Counted from the first letter of the stretch, positions 11,444 to 22,822 are shown. The stretch: DNA of 64,000 nt from Daedaleopsis sinensis (GCA_033807695.1 CM066305.1:3038001-3102000), one strand, 5' to 3'. The notes: a model not told the origin generated them from the sequence alone. Numbers and translations: made by a program.

Positions 11444-12540
11444 ATGTCACGCCCTCACCAACACCCTACATCGACCCCGACGACGTCCCGCATGCTGGGT
11501 GTACCCAACGCGACACCTGCGCGGTTAGATCCCATGGCCGCCAGGCGCAACCTTCTCGTGGCTCGTGCCGCATCGTCGGCCTCAGCGGCGAATGTACCGA
11601 CTCATCATTGCCCCGTGGCTCTTGGCGACACGGAGCTTACGGCGTTACGAGGTGCCTCTCCACCGCCCATGCCCCCACCTGTCGCTGTGTCCTCCACACC
11701 CGACGCTCTCGCCCCCCACACCTCGGACGAGCCCCCCGCCAAGAAAGCCAAACTCAGCAACACCATTGTACGTATATCGCATTAATGCATCGCACATTCA
11801 CGCTCACCTAATCGCAGCCTGTCGGCGACCGCATCGACAACTTCCTGAAATGGGCGATACTCGCGCAACACGCCCTTTTAGCGCGAGAAGCTGGTCCACG
11901 GCTCCCTCTGGTTTGCCCGTTCCCCCACACCTCTTCCTCCATCCCCGACGACATCGTATTCCGTTGCTTCGATTGCTACCATTCACAGCCCATGTGCAAA
12001 AACTGCATGTTCCGCTCGCACTCCCACAATCCCTTCCACCGCATCGAGACCTGGGATCCCAAGCAACAGTTCTGGTCCTGCGGGTCCCTCGGCGGCCTGC
12101 TTGGGTTCGCGCTGAATCTTGGGCACGACGGCGAACCATGCCCGCGGCAGAGCGGTCACCGGGATATGACGATTGTGCACGAACACGGGATAGCAGAGAT
12201 GAAAGTGAGCTTCTGTGCATGTCTGTTGCCTCAACAAACCGTTCCATCCCCGGACCCCCTGCAACTTCTTCGCTTTGGCCTTTTCCCTGCCTCCTGGAAG
12301 AAGCCGACGTCCGCCTTCACTGTGAATGGCCTGCGGGACTACCACCTCCTCTCGCTGCAGTGCCAAATCACTGGGCACGATTACTCGATCTATCTCCGAC
12401 GGTGCACAGACAATGTTATCCCTTCCGACGTCACGGTGATATAGTTTCAGTGAACTCAACTAGTTACAGATGACTAGCTAGTCGTTTTTAACTAGTTGTA
12501 TAGACCGACTACCAACCGATCGTTAACGCCCATATAAGCG

Positions 12541-12757
12541 CTCGCCTAGGGCCCCCCGACGTGCGCTCACTTAGGGCTGCGCCGACTTGCGCTTGCTTAG
12601 GGATGCACCGACGACCGCTCACTTAGGGCCCACTGACATCCGCTCGCTTAGGGCTCACCGATGTGGGCTCGCTTAAGACTACACCGACGTGCACTCTCTT
12701 AGGACTACACCAATGAGCGCTCACTTAGGACTACACGGATGAGCACTCGCTTAGGCA
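12541..12757. repeat. Degenerate ~26-bp minisatellite, about 8-9 units
   Basis: Units of the form GCGCTCACTTAGGGCTACAC followed by CGACGT repeat with 5-8 changes each. Every unit keeps CTTAGG or a close variant. The array runs directly into the telomere-like tract. Confidence 0.8.
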
Positions 12758-12758
12758 G

Positions 12759-12781
12759 TTAGGGTTCGGTTAGGGTTAGGG
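12759..12781. repeat. Interstitial telomere-like TTAGGG tract
   Basis: Reads TTAGGG, TTCGG, TTAGGG, TTAGGG. It is internal to a chromosome, with genes continuing on both sides, and sits inside the 12446-13117 element. Confidence 0.85.
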
Positions 12782-15700
12782 ACCCCCATATATTGTATGT
12801 GCCACTTATATTGGTCCCAAGGAGGGAAGCCGGCCTGAGATATAGCGCGAATGAGGCTTTAGTGTGCCCGCCTGAGCGCGACCGGCTTGGGGGACCCCCC
12901 GAGCTTGCGAGGGAGGGGAGGGAGCGCGAATGGCGGGTCCTCTTCGCGCCTGCGGGGAAAGGGAATTGTGGGGGGAAAGTATTATGTAATTGAATAAATC
13001 TAGTCGCCTCTTACTATATTAGTACATTAACTAGTTGTACACTGACTAAAAGGCTGACTAGGTGCAACTAGTTATCATGGACTAAAAGTCCACTTTTAAC
13101 TAGTTGAGTTTACTGAAGAGGCTCCACGGTGAGTCGTCTGGCCACCTCCCCATCCCGGTGCCATTACTGATATCGCTCAGGATCGCCGGTGCGAGCTCAA
13201 CAACACCATGCGGGAGTTCATGTTTCTGCTGGCGACGCAGCGTGCAGGGGTCGATCCCGTGAAGGATTTAGATGCGCGGAGCCTCGCGGTACTCTGTCCA
13301 GCGTATCCTCAACCCGACATCAACATGGATCCAGATTGGAAGAACAGGCCGGAGGACAAAAAGTGCGTATGCTGTCGACTCACGCTGGGCATATATCTGA
13401 ACGCATCCACAGGTATCTTGACATGTTCTTCCATGCCGTGGACGGCAACTTCCAAACAACTCAGAAAATGAAGCCCATGGATACAAGCGACTACTCGCTC
13501 ACGAACGGGGCTGCGTACTTCGTCGAGCAGAACGACTTCAAGCAGTTCCGGGACACGGTGAGGCTTCTGAAGAAAGAGGTAAGTATCTCGAAGGTTCACA
13601 TCTGCATGCATATGCTCATGCTCGAGCATCAAGACTACAACTTGCAACAAGTTCGGTGCGATGGGATACAGTCGATTCAAAGGCAGAATCTCCGGGACCG
13701 TTGGGTTGACGTGCACCCGCCACATGGTCATGTTGCCGTGCGGGTGTGTGGATATCACGGCAGGAGAAGCGTGAGTCATTAATGTTTGCTTTGACCCTGG
13801 ATACTTGATACTGAACTCGATGACGCCAGATTCTGCTGGGTCGATTATTGCATGTGCTCGGGCCTGCAGCCTTGGTTGGGCCTCGAGCGTCATTGCTGTG
13901 GCTACGACATCAACTGCCAATATTGCATCCATTTCCGCAAGTGCATGCAGGCCATGCAGAAGGACTTCGGGCACCTCTCCTCTATCCGACTCAAACGCAT
14001 CCCCTTCATCCTTCGTTGCATCGGCAAGTTCCACGGATATGCTCACGAGCTGCGATGTCGATCCCGTTTCTCGTATCACTACATGCCTGGCGTCGGAATG
14101 ACCGATGGCGAAGCGGCGGAGCGCATATGGTCGACTCTCAACAATCTGGCCTTGTGCACGAAGGAGATGTCATCCGGTCATCGCCACAACATCATCAACG
14201 ACTTCCACAGTGACATGAACATCCGGCGCGTGCATGGACTCTGTGAGTAACAGACGACCGCAGACGATTGTGTATACTGAGAGTGTTTTAACAGCGGAAC
14301 TCCTGGTGAAGCGCATGAAGCGCGCGCGAGAACAACGCCAACGTACCGCCGAGCACCTCGAGACGATCACCTTGCAGCTCCCTGAACAGCAGGTGGCAGC
14401 ATGGAAAGTAGAGGAGGCGAAATGGGTGGAGAACGTCATGCGTGTCGAGGAGCATCTCAACTTTCTGTGCCCCTACGAACTGCACGAGGAGGAGAAACTA
14501 TCGGACAAAGAGCTTTTGGAGAAAATGACGCGGCAGAGGGGGCTCACAGGTGAAAGCGTGGCCGGCATTGTTGGGGTCATCCAACAAGGGGTCGCCCTTC
14601 AGCAGGAGAGGTATGGCCATGATGAATCGCTGTATGGCTCTCACTGATGATCTGCGTTGCAGGGATGCCTTGCTGGACACTTTGGAAGGTGGTGACGACC
14701 CCGCGGAAGGTAGTGAACTCGCGGCGAGATGCACCACCTTCCAAGGAGCGCTCGATCAATAGGAGACCCTGCGGGACGTGTACCTCGACCCGATCATCGA
14801 CGAAGCCGCCGCACAAGTCATCGGAGAGAAGAAGACCCCTGAGGTCCAAGTCGCGTCTACGGCGCATTCGGGAGCCCCTGCGTCATCGAAACCGCTCCCA
14901 GAAGACCGGCTACCCGCCCATTTCCCATTTCGAGACTTCGCGCCGGACACGGGCCGAGGTGAGGAAGCACTACCACCTGCGCGCAAGACCTCTCGCCAGT
15001 CCGATACATGGCAATCCATCTATGACACGTCAATCACTCTGCCCTCTTCATACCACCCGTCGATTCTCCAGCAAGACATCATGCGTACGTTTGTCGAGCT
15101 CGAAGTCGACTTCCGGCGGTCCGAAGCCCTACGAACGTTGGAGGACTTGCATACCGACCTCATCACCAAGGACACGCTGAAGTTGGGCAAGGGTAAGTTG
15201 CAGGGGAAGGGGATGACCACGAGGGTTCAGGGCCATATCCAGAGGGCAGACAAGAACATCGCAAAGACCGCAAATCAATACAGACGGCATCGCGTCAACC
15301 TTCTTGCCCTAGGGATGTCGCCAGACGACCCGCACCTGCGCCCGCTCCATAACTCTGACCTGAAGAGCTTCGATTTCGCATCTGAACAGACGAGCCTTGG
15401 GCAGAGTACCAAGACCGACTCGTGGTTATGGGATAACCTGTCCTTCGCTGACACCCGCCACTGTCCCCCGTCGACGCACGATGCTGCTACGGACAAAGCA
15501 TCGCACGACGAGCACGTCCGCAGATCCTATGACAACGGTAGGTCTATATGCTGCTCACGCGCCCAGCAGACCACTGATTAAAAGCGCATAACCAAAGCAC
15601 GCGAAGTACATTGGTTCCGGTCGAGCGCCCCGGCCAAGCGATGGGAGGAAGAGGAGGCCTACTGAAAGAGGAGATGACGAGGACGATCAGATTTTTCGCG

Positions 15701-15957
15701 CACTGGCGCGACCATTGGAATGAGCACGCCCGCAAGGAAGACGAGTGGGAAGAATACGGCTCAGGGGCATACACTCGCCGGTATGTTTGCTGGAGCCACT
15801 AGTACCCACAGCAGCCTGAGCTGACTTCAGAAACCAGGCAAGCTCACCGGTATTCCCGACTTTTGGAGTTATGCGGCGAAAGGTTTCAAGGGTGCATTGA
15901 CGCGGTAACCGTCTCTCCTGCATCACATATGTCGGACTTACTGACGTGCAGATAGGA

Positions 15958-16472
15958 ATCTATGCTTCGCGAGCTCGCGGACGTGCAGTAGGGTTGATTT
16001 CAAGGACCATAGACATTGTTGATAGAATATGGATTTATACACGTAGAGTACAGTTGTGATCACACCGGTCCAGCCATTGTCATGATGCCGAGCGCACGGC
16101 ACACTTTAAGACCAATCGGGAGCGCGTCTGCGCCCCACGGCATGCGTTCAACAAGATCACCTGATCGCGTCGAGCGTGTTTATCTGAGGATTATAAGCTG
16201 ACCGTTGAACTCCGACAGCCACAGCCTTTTCTTCCCCCTCCCACCATCTCCTGCTGGTTACGCACGGAAAGACCGTATGCCCAGTTTCCCAATGCCGCGT
16301 CAGGCTATGACAGACGGTACGTCTTGCCTGTTCATCGGGAACCCCGCGCATGTATCACGGAACTCGCGCGAGTCTTCGCCTTTGGAGCCCCGAGTCCCGC
16401 GGTGCACGCGCACTGGCAGGACACCCAAGCGCAACACATCAAAGAGTTTGCTAACCACTTGCGATAGCGTCG
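15958..16472. other. Gap between KDZ and TET/JBP genes
   Basis: About 0.5 kb with no recognised domain. An upstream exon of the TET/JBP gene could lie here: an ATG at 16277 is followed by a GTACGT donor at 16321 and an acceptor at 16467. I could not confirm it. Confidence 0.4.
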
Positions 16473-18137
16473 ATGTCTTCTGCGACACCGGGCACGCGTA
16501 AGGTACGTGCGCGCCTCACATGATGCATATACACGCTGACAAGTGAACATCAGACGCGGTCAGGTGCCAAGTTCTCCCCGTACATGGTTGGGCCACCGAT
16601 TGTCGCGCCGGAGAACTTTGAACTACGCAAGTGCATGGAAGCCGCGCTGACACGGATGAAAGAGCACTCATCCCGCGCCGCGGCTGACGATCCTGAGGAC
16701 CCCGATCTGGTTTCGCCAGGTGAGCAGATGCCCGAGCTCTCAGAGTCCATGTCCCATTTGTTCGTGCATGTCATTACACCTTCGAACTCTCGGCGTGAAA
16801 CGCTCAACAAGGTCAAGAAGGCACAGTCGCATACCAGCCACCATTCGCACAAGCGCCGTCGCGCCAAGCGAGCAGCAGAAGCCCAGAAAATCGGACTCTC
16901 CGCCTCGCTCTCGCTCAAGAAGGTTGCGGTGAAGTGTCTGCGCGAGGCCCAGACTCTGTACAGCGAAGTGGATGTCGCGCGCGCGATGATCGCAGATACT
17001 GGCACACCCATGGATGTCGCTGCGCCCCTCGAAACCGCACTGTCGTTTGAAATAGATGATGTCCACGTCGCGTCCACTGGTTTCATTGGCGACCTCCTCC
17101 CGCAGAGTGACGAGGACAAGCGCGCGATACCTGTACAGGAGCTCAGGGAGCGTGAGGGCTGGGAGTATGTGCCCTGGGATGGCAAGTGAGTGTTCTGTGA
17201 CCACCTCCATTTCATCGCGAACTTAAAGCGAAGCCTCAGGACCATACGAGTTCTGTTGAGCAAGGATGGCTTCACCTTCGGGGAGCTGGCCGGTCAGCCG
17301 AGAGACTGGGAGGACATGAACGCGACGATGATAAAGATATTCGCAATTGTCGCCGAAACCTACACATTCAAGCCTGGCAATTTGGAGAGTAGGCGAGGCA
17401 AATTCCCGTCTGTTGCCTGCGGAATTTCTTACGGAGGTGGACAAAAGGTGAGCAGAACGCGCACGATGAAACATAAGTCGCACTGAATGTAGAGAGCAGC
17501 GCCCCGGGAACCTCGCGCACAACGCGCACAATCGCGCGCTCTGGGAGGCCATCCTAGATCTCACTCCCATTCGCTGTGTTGCGAATTTCGCGAACCGTAA
17601 GCATTCCGATGTGCCGTGATGGGGAATGAGCACTGACAATGCAGACTAGATGCATTGAAAAAGTGTTTCCCGGACGTGTATGAGTTCTACGAGGCCACCA
17701 TGGCAGGTCTCTGTGGAAACGACCCGGACCTCAAGAGGAACTATCTTGACAACGTGTTTGCTGCTCTGTATCTCAATCTTGGCCCGCGAGCAATCTCGTA
17801 CGTGCACACCGACCACCTCAACCTGGCGAAAGGAGGTCATCTTATCCTCTGGGATATCCAGAAGATCATCGAGTTCCCGCCAGGGAGTACTATTCTGATT
17901 CCCTCCGCCATCCTCTGTCACTCGAATGCCGCACTGGCCGGCCGGGACGAGCGTCGATACACCCTTGTACAGTATTCGGCGGGCGGACTGTTCCGTTGGG
18001 CTGAATGTGGCTTCCAGTCGCAGAAATCATTCTTCACTGCAGGCCGCAAGTTTCTACAAACTGGGCGGCAGCGGTGGGAGCACGGTGTTGCGATGTTCAG
18101 CAAGTGGTCGCAGCTGAAGGATAGGCTCGGTGCCTAA
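16473..18137 (+). CDS. TET/JBP-family 2-oxoglutarate dioxygenase-like protein (KDZ-linked)
   Basis: Five exons, 16473-16502, 16554-17185, 17240-17447, 17500-17596 and 17650-18137, give 484 aa. A basic, helical N-terminal region (HSHKRRRAKRAAEAQK) precedes the double-stranded beta-helix domain: FPSVACGISYGGGQKRPGNL, then GPRAISYVHTDHLN, KGGHLILWDI, FPPGSTILIPSAILCHSN, RRYTLVQYSAGGLFRW. The iron ligands HTD (residues 375-377) and a distal His (413) and an Arg near 425 are present. TET/JBP enzymes oxidise 5-methylcytosine or thymine in DNA; in fungi they are associated with KDZ transposons. Between HTDHLNLA and KGGHL about 15 residues that I expect in the family (a GWC...TALG...FDP-like strand) are absent with no room for an intron, so activity is doubtful. 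The exon 5 acceptor (17649) was chosen because the alternative gives an immediate stop. The N terminus could be longer. Confidence 0.82.
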
Positions 18138-19898
18138 TGGCGAATGGACAGAGCGCAATCAATGAAATATCCCTAATGTAAGCATTTGGAGGACCGCATA
18201 ACCGCGTGTGAACAGGGATGTGCGCTTTCTTTGTAGCGCAATTATGCTGAACAGCGTGATCTAGGTGTGCATTGTCCTCGTATATTGCGCAGATACGTGC
18301 CCAAATTGACTATTGTAAAAGGTTGTTCTCAGGTCTACGCGGGCCGGTCGGATCGGGGCCGGTTGAGAAAGCGTAACGGAAGACTAAGTACAGACAGTGG
18401 GCTAGCCATCTCCAAGACATGTAAGTGGGAGAATACTTGGGCGACAAGCATGATATACGCGCAATGTTGCATGCCAATGGGACGGCCAGACGTCCGCACA
18501 TGAACCATCCTGAGGTGCACGTATGTAGGCCGGACCCGCCCAGGGGAGCTCATCGTCGCGATGGGCTGCGACAATGGGAGACCGCAAGCGACGGAGGATA
18601 TCCCTCGCGGAGGCTCTCTAGTGATCAAGAAAATGGCCATAACAGGAACGCGTGCACGGGCGCCAGCAACCCCCCCGTTAGATATTGCGGCACCGAGTTC
18701 GTTCATAAAGTGTCGAGGGGTCAGTACTTCGGGCGAGTACCGAAGCATGACAGCTTGCCGCCCCGAAAGAGCGCTGGACGGAGAACGTGAGTGATATGTA
18801 GCGCAACGGCCGCTGTCAGCACAGTAGACGGTACGTCGTGTCCATCGTTTCTTGCGTCACTGTTGAGCAGAGTGACAGACGGCCGCGCGACGTGCTCCTC
18901 AGCCTGCGCAGGTTGAGGAGAGTGAGACATGCACACTCCGTCGAGGTCGGTCGGTGCGGCTGGCGACTGACCTCTGTTTGCTTTGCATCACAGGGACCAG
19001 AGCAACGCGTGCGTGCTCAGGTCCGTGTGCGCGTCCGACTTCATATCTACCCTGGCTACCTGGTTGAAACCCACCCGCGAGGGGCTACAACTCCATGCGT
19101 GTCCTCTGTTGACGCTGCCACAACCAAAACAAGCGGCAAAGTGTCCTTGATTTATGTGCCGAGCTCAGAACGGATGCCACGATGACGTCGAGCCTGCCTT
19201 GGGGAACCACACGGAAGGCAAAATATCGAAGCAGGGGGAATGTTGCAGCGACCGGCGATGTCAGGTATGGTCACGCGTTCAGTCACTACGAGTGCCGAGG
19301 GTCTGCATTCGAAAGTGCAGATGACTATGCCCGGTCGCCCAGGGTAACGGAGTCAAAGGTCAATCTTAGAGCCCACACCACGCGGATAAGTACCTTTCAA
19401 AACGCGCTCGCGAGCAGTATCGGCAGAGCTCCCGAGTGGCACGGAACACCTCAAGGCGGCATAGGATGGGCAGGTCCCAAAGTGAGTCTGGTGACAGCTG
19501 CCGAATGCTATAAGCTGACGTACCCAATCCTGGCCAGATAGCGTCACGAACCCTGTGTATGACTCGGGACGACACAAACATCAGATAATGACAAGTTGGT
19601 ACGAGACATGCGACTGCGCGATTTGCGAATTCTGCCCGCATTTGGGAGTGTGACACTACTCTGCACACGGGGCAGGACAACGAGACATGTCAGACCTCGC
19701 GACAATGCGCGGAAGAGATCAACGGGGCGCTCTATGCATCCTCCGGGAGGTTGTAAGGGCTATGCGATCGGACAATGTCTGCGTCGTCGACGTGCATCTC
19801 GAGTGCATGTCATTGCAGTGAGTGCGACATCTGATAACTGGACGAGAATGATTATCACTTACACGCTTAAATGGAGGCCCCAATATGCGAAAGACAAT

Positions 19899-20028
19899 GA
19901 CCCGGCCCACCTGCACGCGCGATTTGAGATGCGAATAGAAGGAGAGTGCGACAGCTTGAGGGCTAGTGCAAAAAACGACTCGGCCCGCCTGGCACGCGCG
20001 ATATGAGGTGCAAATAGGAGGCTGCGAC
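19899..20028. repeat. Diverged direct duplication, 78-bp spacing
   Basis: 19899-19952 and 19977-20028 share CGGCCCACCTGCACGCGCGA-like sequence and the following GAGATGCGAATAGAAGG-like block, with scattered substitutions and small gaps. Confidence 0.7.
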
Positions 20029-20250
20029 CGGGGAGCAACTCCCTGGCCACCTGAGGGCGAGATGGACGAATTAATTCGAAGACAAGAGGTGAATGAGGAA
20101 CAGGTACAATAGTGTGGGAGGCAGGAAACTCATGCTGTGGGTGCAGTGGCGGTTGGCGCCTCTGCGTAACTCTTGCCACCGCGACGACGCCCAGGACTTC
20201 ATACTGCCGGCACCGACCTTGGGTCTTGACCTGTTACCACACGCGTCACT

Positions 20251-20532
20251 ATGATCTCAACCTTCACCAGCCTCCTCAGTGTCATCACCCTGACCATGGG
20301 GGTCGCTCAGATCGACCAGTTGCTCCAATACACTGTTACGATTCGAACGAATGTGACGGCGAACGAGACGAACCTGAAGACCGATCACGACAAAGAGGAC
20401 AGGATGGAGGTGGACTACGTGGACCCAAACTCCGACCCTATGGACGTGGACGACCCGGACGCTGAGATGAGAGATGTCGTTGACTCGGACATCGAGATGG
20501 AGGATATCCAGGATAATATGGACGTGGACTAG
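20251..20532 (+). CDS. Small acidic open frame, hypothetical
   Basis: A 93-codon ATG frame. The first ~30 residues are hydrophobic (STFTSLLSVITLTMGVA), which could be a signal or membrane segment. The last 45 are a repetitive acidic tract with DPMDVDDPDAEM- and DSDIEMED-like units. No family is recognised and no neighbour supports it, so it may be chance. Confidence 0.2.
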   Translation: MISTFTSLLSVITLTMGVAQIDQLLQYTVTIRTNVTANETNLKTDHDKEDRMEVDYVDPNSDPMDVDDPDAEMRDVVDSDIEMEDIQDNMDVD

Positions 20533-21527
20533 ACGGAGGTATGTCATCGCTGGCCTCACTGACGCGCGAGCCATTCATTAAGCACGCGATACGCCTTGGT
20601 ATGACTAGTATTGGGCGATCGCTCCAACTTCTTGACGCGTGCTTGGGCCAGAGGGAGGTACGTACTATGTGAATGTCACCCGACGTGCCCCCGACTGATG
20701 TCTAGCGACGCTCAGGCTCTGCTCACAAGTGCGACAATTTCTTGGAAACATTTACGCAAGCAAGAGCACACATGAAGACATGTAGACCGTCCATGGTGGT
20801 CCCGACTCAGAAGGAGAAGGTATGCGCCACCCGGGTGTGAATGTGTTTAATTCGTATGACCTGACTACCCGCCTAGAGGTGTTCAGACCTCGGGCGCAAG
20901 CATGCGCAGCTCAGGCCACTCAACCTCAGGTGTTTGGCCACGAGTCGGTGTCGATATCATATATGCCACCTGGGCATGGGCTTCACGTCTCAACTGTATA
21001 TATATGCAGCTACAGATAACTATGACCGTCCAACGTTCAAGAACGGTCTGTATATACCACCCGTGACCTTCACTCTTCCCCAGTGGTACACTGGGATGGC
21101 TGCTATGGCCTCACAGTCCCCCCATGCTGTGTATCCACAAGTGACGCACTGCACGACCTGTGCGCCTTCTTCTGCACCATACAGATGACTATCTTCTGCT
21201 TACTAAAGGTAGAGTCTAGACGCGACAATCTAGAAGAAGCATGTTGCATATACAGAAGGAGCCAGCCGCGTTGTCCGGGGTACATCACGAACCATTGAGG
21301 ACAGTATGAGCTGCCGCTCTGCGTGCACACGACTTGAGAGTATGTACCATGCTCGCTACGCGTGGATCCGGGCTGAACTCGACATACAGATCACCTTCCG
21401 GATGTGAAGGCTGGACATCCGAAGATGTCGAGCGCATACTCGAGTGTTCGCTGGAGCCGTGCCATCTGTGCACACGACGTCGCCTGTCGGATCCGAATGA
21501 GCGTGACGGGGCTCGCACTGCTGCTGT

Positions 21528-21949
21528 TCATGCGGCGGTACGTTGCTTTCGAGCATCTCTCGAGTCGTCCCCGACGAAGACAGCATATATCGGCCTCTCT
21601 GCCAACATGGCGAGCTGGTAGAACAGCACTCGCAGCTCCGGATTCTCCCCACATTGAGCGTGTCCTGTCTTAAACTTGTGCTGAACGTGATGCATCCATA
21701 TGCTGTCAAAGAACATGTAAGTAAGCCGAGCGGTAGGGAAGGGTTGTAGTCAACGTACCTGACATCAATCCCAAGGAAATACAATCGCTCTGGTCGTGTT
21801 CCTTCGAACCCTTCCCGGACAGTGAGCTTCGTGAGTGACAATGTTTCGGAGGCGTCGTCAACGAGCTAGGATGAAAGAATTAGTGATAATGAAGGAGCAT
21901 GGGTGCGAGAAGTTCTCAGACATACCTGCCATAGATCTCTTATACCCAT
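21528..21949 (-). pseudogene. XPG/FEN1-like (PIN domain) nuclease N-terminal fragment
   Basis: Exons 21926-21949, 21759-21865 and 21528-21702 encode MGIRDLWQLVDDASETLSL, then RLYFLGIDVSIWMHHVQHKF, GENPELRVLFYQLAML and AVFVGDD. This order (MGIxxLW start, GIDxSIW, GENPxLRxLFY, VFVxDxx) is the N-terminal nuclease domain of fungal XPG-like proteins. The frame then ends at a TGA about 100 residues in, before the internal nuclease region and its acidic residues. A weak continuation (TLEYALDIFGCPAFT) can be read in another frame near 21395-21440. It is most likely a truncated, decayed copy; an unrecognised intron could rescue part of it. Confidence 0.6.
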
Positions 21950-22401
21950 GCTTCTAAAGAGATGGAACAGAGACAAGGAGATAAGGAGGAAGAGGTGGTA
22001 CCGCGAGGGAGGGGAGGTGTGTTGAATAGGGGGTGCGAGTTGAGAGTCAAGAGGAGGTAGGAGGCTGAGAGCGGCGGGTGTAGATGACATGGCCGCGGCA
22101 AACAGGCCAGACCGCCATATCCCGTTGGACTGCAAAGCCGAGGACCGTAAATTTTGAATAGTAAAGGAGCTGCGAGGGGGATTTTGGCTGGAGCTGCTGC
22201 GAGGACATGGATGTTCACAGTACGCTGCGAGCCCCCAGAATTGCAGTCCTGGGTGGGAAAGTTGCAGTTTCGGGGCAACAAGTCACGTTACGGCCCAACA
22301 TAGCGCGTGATCCCAAGCGCGCACCTCGACTCTGCTGTCAACTAATGTTTAATGTTTAACTCTTACCTATCACCTCTACATCCTACTGTATCCCCAGGAC
22401 T
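21950..22401. other. Intergenic region
   Basis: The upstream side of the XPG-like fragment on the minus strand. I see no gene or structured repeat. Confidence 0.5.
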
Positions 22402-22426
22402 ATGGCTGAGCTCTACAAGGTTGTCT

Positions 22427-22534
22427 CTGGCCAGGTGTACCGCAAGATCGCACCTGGCCAGGTGTACCGCAAGATCGTACCTGGCCAGGTGTACCGCAAG
22501 ATTGTCCCTGGCCAGGTGTACCGCAAGAAGATCA
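22427..22534. repeat. 27-bp tandem repeat, 4 copies
   Basis: CTGGCCAGGTGTACCGCAAG starts at 22427, 22454, 22481 and 22508. The unit keeps frame and encodes PGQVYRKIV-like nonapeptides. Confidence 0.95.
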
Positions 22535-22775
22535 TGCACTCGCTGGGTGGTGATCTGGGTGGTGATACCGGTGCAGGCATGTGCATCGTCTTGATCCCGA
22601 AGAGTAGGGAAGAACACTGACAGGATGTTCTTCATTGTCCCCTCACGAAGGTATCAGACACCGTCGTTGAACCATACAACACTCTCCGTCCACCAGCTTG
22701 TCGAGAACTCTGACCAGACCTTTTGTATCGACAACAAGGCGCTCTACAACATCTGCTTCCGTACTCTCAAGCTCC

Positions 22776-22822
22776 CTGGCCAAGTTTACCGCAAGAAGGC
22801 ACCCTGGCCAGGTTTATCGCAA
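22776..22822. repeat. Second site of the same repeat, 2 diverged copies
   Basis: CTGGCCAAGTTTACCGCAAG begins at 22776 and CTGGCCAGGTTTATCGCAAG at 22804. It lies about 270 bp from the first array, with tubulin-derived sequence between. Confidence 0.9.

Larger units (their letters stand above)
12446..13117. mobile_element. 672-bp TIR element inserted in the KDZ gene
   Basis: The ends are 21-bp inverted repeats: TTCAGTGAACTCAACTAGTT at 12446-12465 (plus A) and the complement of 13097-13117, with one mismatch. The palindrome AACTAGTT recurs about five times in the subterminal parts of both ends. No target-site duplication was found. It interrupts the KDZ frame just after the codons for NVIPSDVTV, and the first codons past it lead into a normal splice donor at 13129. 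Its interior carries a degenerate minisatellite and a telomere-like tract. It has no transposase frame and so is probably non-autonomous. Confidence 0.75.
11444..15957 (+). pseudogene. KDZ-family transposase with CxC2-like cysteine cluster, decayed
   Basis: Exons can be followed through 11444-11767, 11818-12445, 13118-13128, 13181-13362, 13413-13578, 13634-13770, 13830-14242, 14295-14610, 14663-15537 and to about 15957. The N-terminal zinc-binding cluster is clear (FRCFDCYHSQPMCKNC). It is followed by QLLRFGLFPASWKKP, LRDYHLLSLQCQ, DGNFQ, TRHMVMLPCG, GYDINCQYCIHF, KFHGYAHELRCR and GMTDGEAAERIWSTLNNL, the signature order of fungal KDZ transposases. Three lesions are visible. A 672-bp element is inserted at 12446-13117. 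A TAG at 14760-14762 interrupts an open frame that continues for 250 codons. A frameshift near 15645-15665 separates AKRWEEEEA from LLKEEMTRT. KDZ elements are known to be linked with TET/JBP genes in fungi, and one lies just downstream here. The 3' end is approximate and no element termini were found. Confidence 0.88.
18138..21527. other. Long non-genic stretch
   Basis: 3.4 kb in which no frame shows a recognisable domain or a consistent splice pattern. It contains a ~54-bp tandem duplication (19899-19952 and 19977-20028) and a small acidic open frame at 20251-20532, both listed separately. Much of it is probably decayed transposon DNA. Confidence 0.5.

Noticed and set aside
12759..12781. 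TTAGGG tract as a chromosome end
   Set aside because: Only three exact units, interrupted, inside a TIR element, with transposon and gene sequence on both sides.
17641..17650. Acceptor at 17644 for the last TET/JBP exon
   Set aside because: It gives an immediate in-frame TAG; the acceptor at 17649 keeps the frame into the conserved domain.
22427..22534. Regular 27-bp repeats that could look like a CRISPR array
   Set aside because: The units are head to tail with no unique spacers, encode an in-frame nonapeptide, and lie in a eukaryotic pseudogene.
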